Assembly (NCBI GenBank): GCA_963974445.1
Contig: CAXBDI010000014.1
Location: 1-45,897 of the forward strand
Reading direction: 5' to 3'
Origin: JACKII01 sp963974445
GTDB lineage: Bacteria > Pseudomonadota > Alphaproteobacteria > Bin95
DNA: 45,897 nucleotides
Shown piece by piece: positions 32,339 through 42,368 of the stretch. The notes below the pieces were generated by a model. It saw only the letters and a program-made list of their open reading frames with translations. It was not told the DNA's origin and did not search any database. A program made the translations under genes and the position numbers. Within the stretch, counting starts at the first letter, position 1. The number at the start of each line of letters is the position of its first letter.

Positions 32339-33037
32339 ATGGCTGAAGAGATTGCGTTGATTGTCGGCGTGGGTCCCGGCTTGGGGGCGGCGCTCGGCCG
32401 CCGCTTCGCCAAGGCGGGAGCGAAGGTGGCTCTGGCCTCGCGGCGGCTGGAGCCGGTGCAGGAGATCGCCAAGGAATATGGCGCCAAAGCCTATGCCTGC
32501 GACGCCACCGACGAGAAATCGGTGCTGGATCTCTACACCGCGGTCGAGCGCGACCTGGGCGCGGCTCCGTCGATCGTCGTCTACAACGCGTCTGGCCGGG
32601 TGCGCGGTTCGGTGTTGGATATCGCCGTTTCGGATTTTAAGGAGGCGTGGGACCGCGGCTGCCTTGGCGGGTTCATCGTCGGGCGCGAGGCGGCGAAGCG
32701 CATGGTCCCGGAGGGCCGCGGCACAATCCTGTTTACCGGCGCGACGGCCAGCGTCAAAAGCTATGCCAAGTCGGCTGGGTTCGCGGTTGGCAAGTTCGGC
32801 CTGCGGGCGCTCTCGTTCGCCATGGCGCGGGACTTTGGACCCCAGGGCATTCACGTGGCGCACGTGATCATCGATGGCGGCATTCATGGCCCGCACCATG
32901 CGGTGGAGGGCGGCCAGCCGGAGCATCACCTGCTGGAGCCGGACGCCATCGCCGAGACCTACTACCAACTGCATGCCCAACACCGCAGCGCCTGGGCCGC
33001 GGAAATCGATGTGCGGCCGTGGGTGGAGAAGTTTTAG
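32339..33037 (+). CDS. SDR family protein with Phe in place of the catalytic Tyr
   Basis: The protein has 232 residues. The NAD(P)-binding Gly motif is GVGPGLGAALG, and an NAG-like VYNASG is present. In the active-site helix the usual YxxxK reads Phe148-Ala-Val-Gly-Lys152 (GFAVGKFGLRAL), with Ser138 before it. A related SDR subgroup with FxxxK is known to me from memory, so this may be family-typical and not damage. Dehydrogenase activity by the normal mechanism is doubtful. Substrate unknown. It follows aroQ by 18 bp and ends 10 bp from the convergent PhoR-like gene. Confidence 0.85.
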   Translation: MAEEIALIVGVGPGLGAALGRRFAKAGAKVALASRRLEPVQEIAKEYGAKAYACDATDEKSVLDLYTAVERDLGAAPSIVVYNASGRVRGSVLDIAVSDFKEAWDRGCLGGFIVGREAAKRMVPEGRGTILFTGATASVKSYAKSAGFAVGKFGLRALSFAMARDFGPQGIHVAHVIIDGGIHGPHHAVEGGQPEHHLLEPDAIAETYYQLHAQHRSAWAAEIDVRPWVEKF

Positions 33038-33047
33038 AGCGGACTCA

Positions 33048-34424
33048 TTAACTGCTACCGGCGCGGCGGCCGGAGAGCGGCCAGTACACCGTAAACTTGC
33101 TGCCCTCGCCCGGCTTGCTTTCGATGGCGAGCCGCCCGCGATGGCGGTTGACGATGTGCTTGACGATGGCGAGGCCGAGGCCGGTGCCGCCGGCCTGGCG
33201 CGACCGCGCTGCGTCCACCCGGTAAAATCGCTCGGTCAAGCGGTGCAGATGGCGGCGGGCGATGCCCTCGCCGTCGTCCTGTACGCTGAGCGCGATGGTG
33301 CGGCCCTCGATAGCGGCCGAAATGCGCACCGAGCCGCCCTCCCGCCCGTATTTGATCGCGTTCTCCACCAGGTTGCGCAGCACCTGCGCCACCTGATCCG
33401 GTTCGCCGATGATCGGCGGCAGGTCTGCGGCGACCTCGGTTTCGAGAGTGACCGAACGGTCGCGGGCAATCGGCTCCAGCAGGCCGGTCGTCGATGCGAT
33501 GACGTCGGCGAGCGCGATCCTTTCCGCCGGCGGATTGTGCTCCTCCATTTCGATCCGGGAGAGGGACAGCAGGTCGTCGACCAGACGGGTCATTCGCTGT
33601 GTTTGCTCCTCCATGATCGCGAGGAAGCGGTCGCGCGCCGCCACATCGTCGCGGGCAGGGCCTTTCAGGGTTTCGATGAAGCCGATCAGGCTGGCGAGCG
33701 GCGTCCGCAATTCGTGGCTGACATTTGCGACGAAATCGACGCGCATCTGCTCGGCCCGGCGGACCGCGGTCAGGTCCTGCAGGACAACGACAATCGCCTC
33801 GCCGCCGGCGCCGCCGCGCAGCAGCGGCGCGGTGCGCGCCCGCATTTGCCGCTCGACCGGCCCGGCCAGGACGAAATCCACATCCAGAGGCTGGCGGATC
33901 AGCAACGCGCGCTCCGTCCCTTCCAACACATCCGGGCTGCGGATGACCTCGGCCAGCGAGCGGCCAACCAGGGCCGGCCCCAGCAGGTCCTCCGCCGCGA
34001 GATTGCCATGCAGGATGCGCCGACGGTTGCTGACGACCAGCATCGGCTCTGGCAGGGCGTCGATCAGGCGCTCGGCATCGAGGGCGCGTTCTTCCAGCGC
34101 GTGCTGCACGCTAAGGGTGCGCCGGCGGCCTTCCTCCAATTGCCGGGAAAGAGCCGCGCCGATGGGCGTGCGTTGCGCGAATGCCCGCGGCTCGTCGCTA
34201 TCCGACCCGATGGTCGCGGCGTTCCGGCGGAGGCTTGCGGCGTCCCGCGCCCAGGCGAGCGCCAGGGCCGCCGCCGCCAGCACGATCAGAGCGATGGCGC
34301 CGCCCAGCACCGGCAAGGGGACCGCATGGACCAGATACAATATCAGGACGGCGGCGATGCCCGGCGCCGCCGCCGAGAAGAACACAAACAGATAATCCGT
34401 GCGACTTATGCCGATACGCTGCAC
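33048..34424 (-). CDS. PhoR-like membrane sensor histidine kinase
   Basis: The protein has 458 residues. Two transmembrane helices at the N-terminus (about 12-33 and 38-59) are followed by a PAS domain (about 115-220). HisKA holds His237 in FVANVSHELRTPLASLIGF, and the HATPase domain has the N-box LRNLVENAIKYG, G1 DDGEGI and G2 GGTGLGLAIVKHIV. The layout matches PhoR. The usual neighbours pstSCAB/phoU/phoB are absent here, so the partner must be encoded elsewhere and the phosphate signal is unproven. Confidence 0.88.
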   Translation of the reverse strand: MQRIGISRTDYLFVFFSAAAPGIAAVLILYLVHAVPLPVLGGAIALIVLAAAALALAWARDAASLRRNAATIGSDSDEPRAFAQRTPIGAALSRQLEEGRRRTLSVQHALEERALDAERLIDALPEPMLVVSNRRRILHGNLAAEDLLGPALVGRSLAEVIRSPDVLEGTERALLIRQPLDVDFVLAGPVERQMRARTAPLLRGGAGGEAIVVVLQDLTAVRRAEQMRVDFVANVSHELRTPLASLIGFIETLKGPARDDVAARDRFLAIMEEQTQRMTRLVDDLLSLSRIEMEEHNPPAERIALADVIASTTGLLEPIARDRSVTLETEVAADLPPIIGEPDQVAQVLRNLVENAIKYGREGGSVRISAAIEGRTIALSVQDDGEGIARRHLHRLTERFYRVDAARSRQAGGTGLGLAIVKHIVNRHRGRLAIESKPGEGSKFTVYWPLSGRRAGSS

Positions 34425-34527
34425 CGGCTAGCGCCCTCCCATGGTCGCGTGCTTCGGCGACTGCGGTATTGCAATGCTTGCGGACTACGCCTGCGCCAAA
34501 CCGTGCGCAAGCGTGACCGGCAGCGGC

Positions 34528-36798
34528 CTATTCGATCGAGGCGTGCGCAGCTAGGGCTGCCATATTGACCACCTCCGAGACGGTCGCCCCCATCTGCACA
34601 ACCTGCACCGATTTATCCAGGCCCAACAGGATCGGACCGATCACGCTGCCGCCGGCCATTTTCTGCAGCAGTTTCGCCGAGATGTTGGCGGAATGCAGCG
34701 CCGGCATCACCAGCACGTTGGCCGGGCCGGAGAGGCGGGCGAAGGGGTAGAGCCGCTTCAGCAGCCCATGATCCAGCGCCACGTCCGCGGACATATCGCC
34801 CTCGTACTCGAAATCCACGGTGCGGGCATCCAGGTTGGCGACGGCTCCGGTCACCCGCTCGGTCGAGGGGATGGCCGGATTGCCGAAGCTGGAATGACTG
34901 AGGAACGCGACCCGCGGCTCCAGACCCAGTGCGCGCGCGGCGGCGGCGGCTTGCACGGCAATTTCGGCTAACTCATCGGCGGTCGGGACCTCGTGCACCA
35001 GCGTGTCGGCGATGACCACGCGGCGGTCGCGCGCCATGATCGCCGTCAAACCGATCACGGTGGAGCCGGCTGTTGGCCGGATCGCCCGTGTCACCTCGTC
35101 ATAGCAGACCCCGAAGGACCGGGTGAGCCCGGTGACCATGGCGTCCGCATCGCCCATCGCCACCATGCAGGCGGAAAAGACGTTGCGGTCCTGATTGACC
35201 ATGCGCTGGCAGTCGCGCTCCAGATAGCCGTCGCGCTGCAACCGCTCATACAGAAACTGCGTGTAGCGGGCGTTGTCGTCGCTGAGGCGGGCGTTGTGAA
35301 TTTCCAGGTCCAGTGTGGTTTCGTGCCCGAGTTCGCGCATGGTCTCCGCCACCACGTCCTCGCGCCCGATCAGGACCGGGTGCCCCAGCCCATCGGCACG
35401 GAAGGCCAAAGCGGCGCGGATCGCCCGCTCCTCCTCGCCCTCGGCAAAGACGACGCGGCGCTGATTGGCGCGCACATCGGTGAAGACCCGGTCGAGCCGG
35501 TCGGCGGTCGGATCGAGGCGGGTCGCCAGTTCCCGCTCGTAAGCCGGCCAGTCAGTAATTTCCTTGCGGGCGACACCGGTCGCGATAGCAGCCTTGGCGA
35601 CCGCCACCGGAATCCGGGTGATCAGGCGTGGGTCGAATGGCGTCGGGATGATGTAATCCGGGCCGAACCGCAATTGCAGCCCGGAATAGGCGTCAGCAAC
35701 TTCGTCCGGCACGTCTTCGCGCGCCAGCGCGGCCAGAGCCTCGGCGGCAGCCCGTTTCATCTCGTCGTTGATAGAGCTCGCGCGCACATCCAGCGCACCG
35801 CGGAAGATGAAGGGGAAGCCCAGAACGTTGTTCACCTGGTTCGGATAGTCGCTGCGGCCGGTGGCGATGATCGCGTCGCCACGGATCGCCTTGACGTCCT
35901 CCGGTGTGATCTCCGGATCGGGGTTGGCCATGGCGAAGATGATCGGGTTGGCGGCCATCGAGCGGATCATGTCCTGCGTGAACGCGCCCTTCACGGACAG
36001 CCCGAACAGCACGTCGGCACCGCGCACCGCTTCCTCCAGCGTGCGGAACGGCGTCGGCACCGCATGCGCCGACTTCCACTGGTTCATCCCGGCTTCGCGG
36101 CCCTGGTAGATGACACCACGGCTGTCGCACATGATGATGTTTTCGTTGGCGACGCCAAAGCCCTTGATCAGCTCCGTACATGCGATCGCCGATGCGCCGG
36201 CGCCGTTGATCACCACCTTGATGTCGGCTATGTTGCGCTTGGTCATGTGTACGGCATTGATCAGCCCGGCAGCGGCGATAATTGCGGTGCCGTGTTGGTC
36301 GTCATGAAAGACCGGAATATCCATCAACTCGCGCAGGCGCTGCTCGATGATGAAGCATTCCGGCGCCTTGATATCCTCCAGGTTGATGCCGCCCCAGCTT
36401 TTTCCCAGCAGCTTCACGCAGTTGATAAAGGCGTCGGAATCGCGGGTATCGACCTCGATATCCACGGCATCCACGTCGGCAAAGCGCTTGAACAACACCG
36501 CCTTGCCTTCCATCACCGGCTTGGAGGCCAGCGCACCGATATCGCCGAGGCCAAGTACGGCCGACCCGTCGGAGATTACCGCGACCAGATTGCCTTTCGA
36601 CGTGTAGTCGTAGGCAAGCGACTCGTCTTTCTGGATCTCCAGGCAAGGGGCTGCGACGCCCGGCGAATAGGCCAGCGACAGATGGTATTGCGTCGTCAGC
36701 GGCTTGGTCGGCACGATCTCGATCTTGCCCGGCCGGCCGGATTTGTGCATGCGCAGCGATTCTTGGTCGAGCGCTGAGTACATTGAATGATCTGCCAT
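34528..36798 (-). CDS. maeB: Malic enzyme fused to a phosphotransacetylase-like domain (MaeB type)
   Basis: The protein has 756 residues, the length of the hybrid enzyme. The malic enzyme half (1 to about 425) oxidises malate to pyruvate plus CO2 and NAD(P)H. Tyr44 is in LAYSPGVAAPCLEI, Lys99 in VMEGKAVLF, and metal ligands in INLEDIKAPECF and FHDDQHGTA; the nucleotide loop is INGAGASAIA. The C-terminal half resembles phosphate acetyltransferase (GVCYDEVTRAIRP and ALHSANISAKLLQKM), which in this family is regulatory. GGGAG stands 9 nt before the ATG. A 171-bp gap separates it from the amidohydrolase gene. Cofactor preference is not certain. Confidence 0.95.
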   Translation of the reverse strand: MADHSMYSALDQESLRMHKSGRPGKIEIVPTKPLTTQYHLSLAYSPGVAAPCLEIQKDESLAYDYTSKGNLVAVISDGSAVLGLGDIGALASKPVMEGKAVLFKRFADVDAVDIEVDTRDSDAFINCVKLLGKSWGGINLEDIKAPECFIIEQRLRELMDIPVFHDDQHGTAIIAAAGLINAVHMTKRNIADIKVVINGAGASAIACTELIKGFGVANENIIMCDSRGVIYQGREAGMNQWKSAHAVPTPFRTLEEAVRGADVLFGLSVKGAFTQDMIRSMAANPIIFAMANPDPEITPEDVKAIRGDAIIATGRSDYPNQVNNVLGFPFIFRGALDVRASSINDEMKRAAAEALAALAREDVPDEVADAYSGLQLRFGPDYIIPTPFDPRLITRIPVAVAKAAIATGVARKEITDWPAYERELATRLDPTADRLDRVFTDVRANQRRVVFAEGEEERAIRAALAFRADGLGHPVLIGREDVVAETMRELGHETTLDLEIHNARLSDDNARYTQFLYERLQRDGYLERDCQRMVNQDRNVFSACMVAMGDADAMVTGLTRSFGVCYDEVTRAIRPTAGSTVIGLTAIMARDRRVVIADTLVHEVPTADELAEIAVQAAAAARALGLEPRVAFLSHSSFGNPAIPSTERVTGAVANLDARTVDFEYEGDMSADVALDHGLLKRLYPFARLSGPANVLVMPALHSANISAKLLQKMAGGSVIGPILLGLDKSVQVVQMGATVSEVVNMAALAAHASIE

Positions 36799-36969
36799 TT
36801 GGCTATTCTCCCACCGCTATAGGGGATGATCGCGACTGCCGCCATCCCGTGTGCGCAAATTCAGTTGTTATGAGTAAAGGTTAGATGTTTCCGTATCGCC
36901 AACTGCATTTCCACCAGCCGAAACAATTCTGGCCGCAATTGCTGTGGCGAGGCAAGTTCGACGGCGCGG

Positions 36970-38148
36970 CTAGGCGGCCCGCCCTAGCCGTTGCTCGACC
37001 AGGGTTGCGAAGTAGCTGGCGCCGATCGGCAATGCATCGTCGTTGAAATTATAGCGGGGGTGGTGCAGCGCGCCTTCGCCGCCGACCTGACCGCCCTGGC
37101 CGAGCCAGATATAACAGCCCGGCTTTTCCTGCAACATGAACGAGAAATCTTCGGCGCCCATGACCGGCGCAATATCGCGCAGCACCTGCCCTGCACCGAC
37201 GACATCGGCGGCGACCGCGGCGGCGATCTCTGCGTTTTCCGCATGGTTGCTGGTGACCGGATAGCCGCGGCGGTAGCGCAATTCCGCCGACCCACCCAGT
37301 GCGGTGGCGATGCCGGTGGTGATCGCTTCCATCCGCTCGATAATCATGTCCTGCACCGCCGGATCAAAGGTGCGGACAGTGCCACCCATGAGGACGCTGT
37401 CGGGAATCACATTGAACGCCTCGCCGCCGAAAAAGCGGGTGACACTGATCACCGCGCCTTTCTGCGGATTGGCATTGCGGCTGATGATGCTTTGCAGCGC
37501 TACGACGATCTGCGAGCCGATCAGCACCGGATCGACCGAGGTTTGCGGAAAAGCGCCATGGCCGCCGCGGCCCTGTATCACGATGTCGAACGTATCCGCC
37601 GCCGCCAGCATAGGGCCAGCGACGACGCCGATCTTGCCGAATTCCATGTGCGGCGCATTGTGCAAGCCATAGACCTCGTCGCAGGGGAAGCGCTCGAACA
37701 AGCCGTCCTTGATCATCGCCTTGGCGCCCGCATAGCCTTCCTCCGCCGGCTGGAAGATGAACTGCACGGTGCCGGTGAAATTCCGCGTCTCCGCCAGATA
37801 TTTGGCGGCGCCCAGCAGCACCGCCGTGTGGCCGTCATGGCCGCAGGCGTGCATCTTGCCATCATGCTGCGACTTGTAGGGCAGGTCGTTCAATTCCTGT
37901 AGCGGCAGCGCATCCATGTCGGCGCGCAGGCCGATGGAGCGGCTGCCCGGGTCGCGCCCTTCCAGAGTGCCAACCAGACCAGTCTTGCCGATGCCGCGGG
38001 TGACCTTGATGCCCCAACTCTCCAGCTTCTCCGCCACCAGCGCTGAGGTTCGCACCTCCTGAAACGCCAATTCCGGGTGGGCGTGGATATCCTGACGCCA
38101 CTCGGCCATTTCATCTCGGATGGCGGCGATGGAGTTGATCACGGGCAT
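36970..38148 (-). CDS. M20 family amidohydrolase (hippurate hydrolase type)
   Basis: The protein has 392 residues. Two-metal amidohydrolase acting on N-acyl amino acids or similar amides. Metal-ligand motifs are HACGHDGHTAVLLGAA, the general-base PAEEG, and HNAPHMEFG, with the distal His in ILPVMGAEDFSFML-like sequence (APVMGAEDFSF). The GRGGHGAFPQTSVDPV segment lies in the dimerisation domain. This is the IAA-amino acid/hippurate/aminobenzoyl branch; the true substrate is not known. The gene stands between maeB and mutS, divergent from mutS. Confidence 0.9.
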   Translation of the reverse strand: MPVINSIAAIRDEMAEWRQDIHAHPELAFQEVRTSALVAEKLESWGIKVTRGIGKTGLVGTLEGRDPGSRSIGLRADMDALPLQELNDLPYKSQHDGKMHACGHDGHTAVLLGAAKYLAETRNFTGTVQFIFQPAEEGYAGAKAMIKDGLFERFPCDEVYGLHNAPHMEFGKIGVVAGPMLAAADTFDIVIQGRGGHGAFPQTSVDPVLIGSQIVVALQSIISRNANPQKGAVISVTRFFGGEAFNVIPDSVLMGGTVRTFDPAVQDMIIERMEAITTGIATALGGSAELRYRRGYPVTSNHAENAEIAAAVAADVVGAGQVLRDIAPVMGAEDFSFMLQEKPGCYIWLGQGGQVGGEGALHHPRYNFNDDALPIGASYFATLVEQRLGRAA

Positions 38149-38329
38149 TGTGTCGGCAGCCTTCTGTCGGCGGGAGCGGGGGATTGGCCTGACCCTATCG
38201 TGAATTGGAAGCGGTGGAAACAGGGGTTTGGCCGCGCTTCCAATAAGCGCCCCGCACCATCGCTTTTCTGAAATTATCCATTATGGTAAGCGGCTCTCCC
38301 TTGTCCCCCAGAGCCGCTACCCAGCGCCC

Positions 38330-41035
38330 ATGCCCGATACCTCCGCCGACCCCTCCGTCACGCCTATGATGGCGCAATATCTCGCGCTGAAGGAAGCGAA
38401 CGAGGGGTTTTTGCTGTTCTACCGCATGGGCGATTTCTATGAGATGTTTTTCGAGGACGCGGTCAAGGCCGCACCCGTCCTGAACATCGCCCTGACCAAG
38501 CGGGGCCGGCACGGTGGCGATGACATTCCGATGGCCGGCGTGCCGGTGCGCTCGCACGAGGCCTACCTGCACCGCCTGATCGGCCACGGCTTCAAGGTCG
38601 CGATCTGCGAGCAAACCGAGGACCCGGCGGAGGCCAAGAAGCGCGGCGCGAAATCCGTCGTCGCCCGCGATGTCGTCCGCCGCGTCACCCGCGGCACGCT
38701 GACCGAAGACTCGCTGCTGGATTCACGCCAGCACAACTTTTTGGCCGCCTTGAGCGAGGTCGCGGGCGAGTACGGCCTCGCCTGGGTCGATATCTCCACC
38801 GGCGCGTTCACGGTGCAGACGTTGCCGGAGATCGGCCTCGCCGCCGCTCTCGCCCGGCTGCAACCGAACGAACTGCTGCTGCCGGAGCGATTGACCGGCC
38901 ACGAGCCGTTGTTCGAACTGTGGGGTGAGCACAAGACCGCGCTGACGCCGCTGCCCGGCGTGAAGTTCGACACCGCGAACGGCCAACGCCGCCTGCTGCG
39001 CGCCTACAATGTCGCCAGCCTGGATGCTTATGGCAGCTTCACCCGGCCGGAGATCGCGGCGGCGGGCGCGCTGCTGGACTACCTGGAACTGACGCAGGTC
39101 GACCGCCTGCCGCGCCTCGACCCGCCGCGCCACTTTGCCTGCGCGGAGGTGATGGAGATCGACGCCGCCACCCGCCGCAATCTGGAACTGACCGAGGCGC
39201 TATCCGGCGGGCGGCAAGGCACGTTGCTGGCCAGCATCGACCGCACGGTGACCGGCGCCGGCGCGCGGCTGCTGCTGGCGTGGCTGTCGGCACCGCTGAC
39301 CGACTCGGGCCGGATCGCAGGTCGGCTGGATGCGGTGCAATTCTTCGCGGAGGCCGGTTCCGCTCGCGCCGACCTGCGCGAGCAGTTGGGCCGGTGCCCG
39401 GACCTGGCGCGCGCGCTGCAACGCCTGTCACTGGAACGCGGCGGCCCGCGCGATCTGGCGGCGGTGCGGGAGGCGGCGCGGATCGCCGGCGTCTTGCGCG
39501 TGCTGCTTGGCGAGGCGACCGCGGGCCTTACCGACAACCGCCCCGACCTGCTGAGCCAAACCCTGGCCGAGTTGGGCGCATTCGGGCCGCTGGTGGAGCG
39601 GCTGGGGCGGGCGCTGGCAGACGAGCTTCCGGCCAACGCCCGCGACGGCGGCTTTATCGCTGCCGGCTACGCGGCCGAATTGGACGAGTTGCGGACCCTC
39701 CGCGACGACAGTCGCCGCCACATCGCAGCATTGCAGAAACGCTATGCGGACGAGACCGGCGCCGCCAACCTGCGGGTCAAGCACAACAATATGCTGGGCT
39801 ATTTCGTCGAGATCGGCCAGGCGCAGGCGGAGCGCTTGCGGAGCGACGACCGCTTCGTCCACCGCCAATCCATGGCGAACGCCATGCGTTTCACTACGGT
39901 GGAATTGTCGGAACTGGAGGCCCGCATCCTGCAGGCCGGTGACCGCTCGCTGGCCCTGGAGTTGCAACTGTTCGACGACCTGGCGGGCGAGGTGGCGGCC
40001 CGCGCCGGCGATCTGGCGCGTACGGCGGAAGCGCTGGCTGTGCTCGACGTGCTGGGCTCTTTGGCGGAATTGGCGGTCGATGGCCGCTATGCCCGGCCCA
40101 TCGTCGACAATACCCTGGCCTTCCGGATCGAGGCCGGGCGGCATCCGGTGGTGGAGGCGGTGTTGGCCGCGAATGGTGACGCCTTCATCGCCAACGACTG
40201 CGACCTGTCGGCGGACCGTGACCCGGCAGAGCGGCTGTGGCTGATCACCGGCCCGAACATGGCCGGCAAAAGCACCTATCTGCGCCAGAACGCACTGATC
40301 GCCATCCTGGCGCAGATCGGCAGCTTCGTGCCGGCGACCTCGGCGCATATCGGCGTGGTCGATCGGCTGTTCTCCCGGGTCGGCGCGGCGGACGATCTGG
40401 CGCGAGGACGCTCCACCTTCATGGTGGAGATGGTGGAAACCGCCGCGATCCTCAACCAGGCCGGGCCGCGCGCCCTGGTGATCCTGGACGAGATCGGCCG
40501 CGGCACGGCGACCTTTGACGGCCTCTCCATCGCCTGGGCAGCGGTCGAGCACTTGCACGACCAGTTGCGTTGCCGGGCGCTGTTTGCGACGCACTATCAC
40601 GAGCTGACTTTGCTAGCAGGCCGCCTCGACGCGCTGCACCTGGCGACCATGCGCATCCGCGAGTGGAAGGACAGCGTCGTCTTTCTGCACGAGGTGGCAG
40701 ATGGTACCGCTGACCGCTCCTACGGCATCCATGTCGCGCGCCTGGCGGGCCTGCCGCGCAGCGTGCTGGAGCGGGCGGAGGAGGTGTTGCGGCTGCTGGA
40801 GGAGGGCGATCAGGGCTCCGCCGTCCGCCGCCTGGTCGAGGACCTGCCGCTGTTCGCCGCCGCCCCGCCGAAAGCGCCGCCGGTGCGCGAGCGGGTGGCC
40901 GAATCTCAGGCTGCGGTCCCAAGCGAACTGGTGCAGGTCCTCGACGGGCTCAACCCGGATTCGCTGAGCCCGCGCGAGGCGTTGGACATGGTCTATCGGC
41001 TGAAACGCCTGGCCGGGGAGGATGGCGGCGGATGA
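38330..41035 (+). CDS. mutS: DNA mismatch repair protein MutS
   Basis: Recognises mismatches and recruits MutL. The protein has 901 residues from the ATG at 38330. The open frame extends 34 codons upstream, but homology begins with the MMAQYLALKEANEGFLLFYR stretch. The mismatch wedge motif is GDFYEMFFED. The ATPase has Walker A TGPNMAGKSTYLRQ near residue 640, then DDLARGRSTFMVEM, Walker B LVILDEIGRGTATFDG and FATHYHELT. The stop overlaps the next ATG as ATGA. Confidence 0.97.
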   Translation: MPDTSADPSVTPMMAQYLALKEANEGFLLFYRMGDFYEMFFEDAVKAAPVLNIALTKRGRHGGDDIPMAGVPVRSHEAYLHRLIGHGFKVAICEQTEDPAEAKKRGAKSVVARDVVRRVTRGTLTEDSLLDSRQHNFLAALSEVAGEYGLAWVDISTGAFTVQTLPEIGLAAALARLQPNELLLPERLTGHEPLFELWGEHKTALTPLPGVKFDTANGQRRLLRAYNVASLDAYGSFTRPEIAAAGALLDYLELTQVDRLPRLDPPRHFACAEVMEIDAATRRNLELTEALSGGRQGTLLASIDRTVTGAGARLLLAWLSAPLTDSGRIAGRLDAVQFFAEAGSARADLREQLGRCPDLARALQRLSLERGGPRDLAAVREAARIAGVLRVLLGEATAGLTDNRPDLLSQTLAELGAFGPLVERLGRALADELPANARDGGFIAAGYAAELDELRTLRDDSRRHIAALQKRYADETGAANLRVKHNNMLGYFVEIGQAQAERLRSDDRFVHRQSMANAMRFTTVELSELEARILQAGDRSLALELQLFDDLAGEVAARAGDLARTAEALAVLDVLGSLAELAVDGRYARPIVDNTLAFRIEAGRHPVVEAVLAANGDAFIANDCDLSADRDPAERLWLITGPNMAGKSTYLRQNALIAILAQIGSFVPATSAHIGVVDRLFSRVGAADDLARGRSTFMVEMVETAAILNQAGPRALVILDEIGRGTATFDGLSIAWAAVEHLHDQLRCRALFATHYHELTLLAGRLDALHLATMRIREWKDSVVFLHEVADGTADRSYGIHVARLAGLPRSVLERAEEVLRLLEEGDQGSAVRRLVEDLPLFAAAPPKAPPVRERVAESQAAVPSELVQVLDGLNPDSLSPREALDMVYRLKRLAGEDGGG

Positions 41036-42321
41036 CCTGCGCTGACCCCACCCTTCTGCTGCAACGCGCCGCCGCGGCTCTCAGAGCCGCCGATCTGGCG
41101 ACGGCGGAGCGGAGTTGCCGGATGGTCTTGAAGGTCGCGCCGAACCATCCGGGCGCTTTGCATCTTTTGGGGCTGGTGGCGCGGCGCGCCGGTCATCAGG
41201 GGCCGGCTATCGACCTGTTCCGCAAAGCGGTAGCAGCAGCACCGCGGTATGCGGAGGCTTGGGCCAACCTGGGGGGTTCTTTGCTGGATAGGGGCGAAAC
41301 CGTAGAGGCCCGGCAAGCATTCGAGCGGGCTTTGGCGGCGCGTCCACAGTATTGGCCGGCGGAAAGCGGTCTGGCTCGCGCGCTTGCGGCGAGCGGCGAG
41401 ACCGCCGCAGCGGTGCGCCTGTTGCAAGCATCCGCCGCGGCGCATCCGGAACTGGCCGCGCCCTCACTGGAACTCGGCAATCTTTTGCAGACGGAATCGC
41501 GCCTGCCGGAGGCGATTGACGCCTATACGGAGGCATTGGCTCGCGGCCCGGCCCTGAACGCCGCCCGCAGCAACCGCGCCGCGGCCCGGTTGAAGGCGGG
41601 GGACGCAGACGGCGCGCTCGCCGATGCGGATGCCTATCTGGCGAGCGGCGCCAAAAGCGCCAACGTGGTGGCCTATCGCGTCCTGGCGCTGCAATGGTTG
41701 GGCGAGACCGACGCGGCGCGGTACTGGGCCGATGTGGAGACCATGATCTACCGCATTACGCCGGATGTCGGGCCGGGGTTTGCCGATCAACTGGAAGCCG
41801 ATATCCGCACGCACCAGCACCTGATCGACGACTGGGACCCACGCCTGCGCGCCGCCCGCGGCGGCAAGGTCATCCCTGACTTGACCCGCGACCCAACCCC
41901 AACCATCGCCGCCTTCCTGGAGACCGTACGCCGCAGCGTCGACAAGCTCGCCATCGGCTTGCCCAGCCAGCCGGACCACCCGTTTTTTGGCGCGAAACCC
42001 GACGCCTATCGGATGATCGTCTGGGCCAATATTCTGGCGTCAGGCGGGCACCAGGCGGCGCACATTCACAACTATGGCTGGATTTCCGGGGTCTATTACC
42101 CAAGTGTACCGGCAGATATTGACGGTAAGAGCGACGCTGGTTGGCTCAGTTTCGGGCGTCCCGGCTACGACCTGCCAGCACCGCCGCAACTGGAAACACG
42201 GTCTGTCAAACCGGAGGCCGGGGCGATGGTGCTGTTCCCCAGCTACCTGTGGCATCACACGGTCCCGTTGGAAACCGGCGCAGAGCGGCTGAGTATCGCC
42301 TTCGACGTCGTACCGACATAA
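41032..42321 (+). CDS. TPR protein with C-terminal 2OG-Fe(II) oxygenase-like domain
   Basis: The protein has 429 residues. The N-terminal half (about 1-220) is TPR-like helices (NHPGALHLLGLVARRAGHQG; PRYAEAWANLGGSLLDRGE). The C-terminal part fits the putative 2OG-Fe(II) oxygenase family: HIHNYGWISGVYYP and VLFPSYLWHHTVPLETGAER, with two His as iron ligands and Arg for 2-oxoglutarate. It may hydroxylate a protein or small molecule; the target is unknown. It starts within the mutS stop (4-bp overlap), so it should be translated with mutS, though a repair role is not implied. Its end lies 47 bp before glnD. Confidence 0.85.
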   Translation: MTCADPTLLLQRAAAALRAADLATAERSCRMVLKVAPNHPGALHLLGLVARRAGHQGPAIDLFRKAVAAAPRYAEAWANLGGSLLDRGETVEARQAFERALAARPQYWPAESGLARALAASGETAAAVRLLQASAAAHPELAAPSLELGNLLQTESRLPEAIDAYTEALARGPALNAARSNRAAARLKAGDADGALADADAYLASGAKSANVVAYRVLALQWLGETDAARYWADVETMIYRITPDVGPGFADQLEADIRTHQHLIDDWDPRLRAARGGKVIPDLTRDPTPTIAAFLETVRRSVDKLAIGLPSQPDHPFFGAKPDAYRMIVWANILASGGHQAAHIHNYGWISGVYYPSVPADIDGKSDAGWLSFGRPGYDLPAPPQLETRSVKPEAGAMVLFPSYLWHHTVPLETGAERLSIAFDVVPT

Positions 42322-42368
42322 CCAGCCAACTTGACGGGCGGCCAACTGCACAGGCAAGTGTCACAGCC

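Noticed and set aside
32874..34568. 564-codon plus-strand open frame opposite the PhoR-like kinase
   Set aside because: It overlaps both the SDR gene and the kinase; the product has no recognisable motifs.
34993..36777. 594-codon plus-strand open frame opposite maeB
   Set aside because: Antisense shadow of a strongly conserved gene; composition is typical of reversed GC-rich codons.
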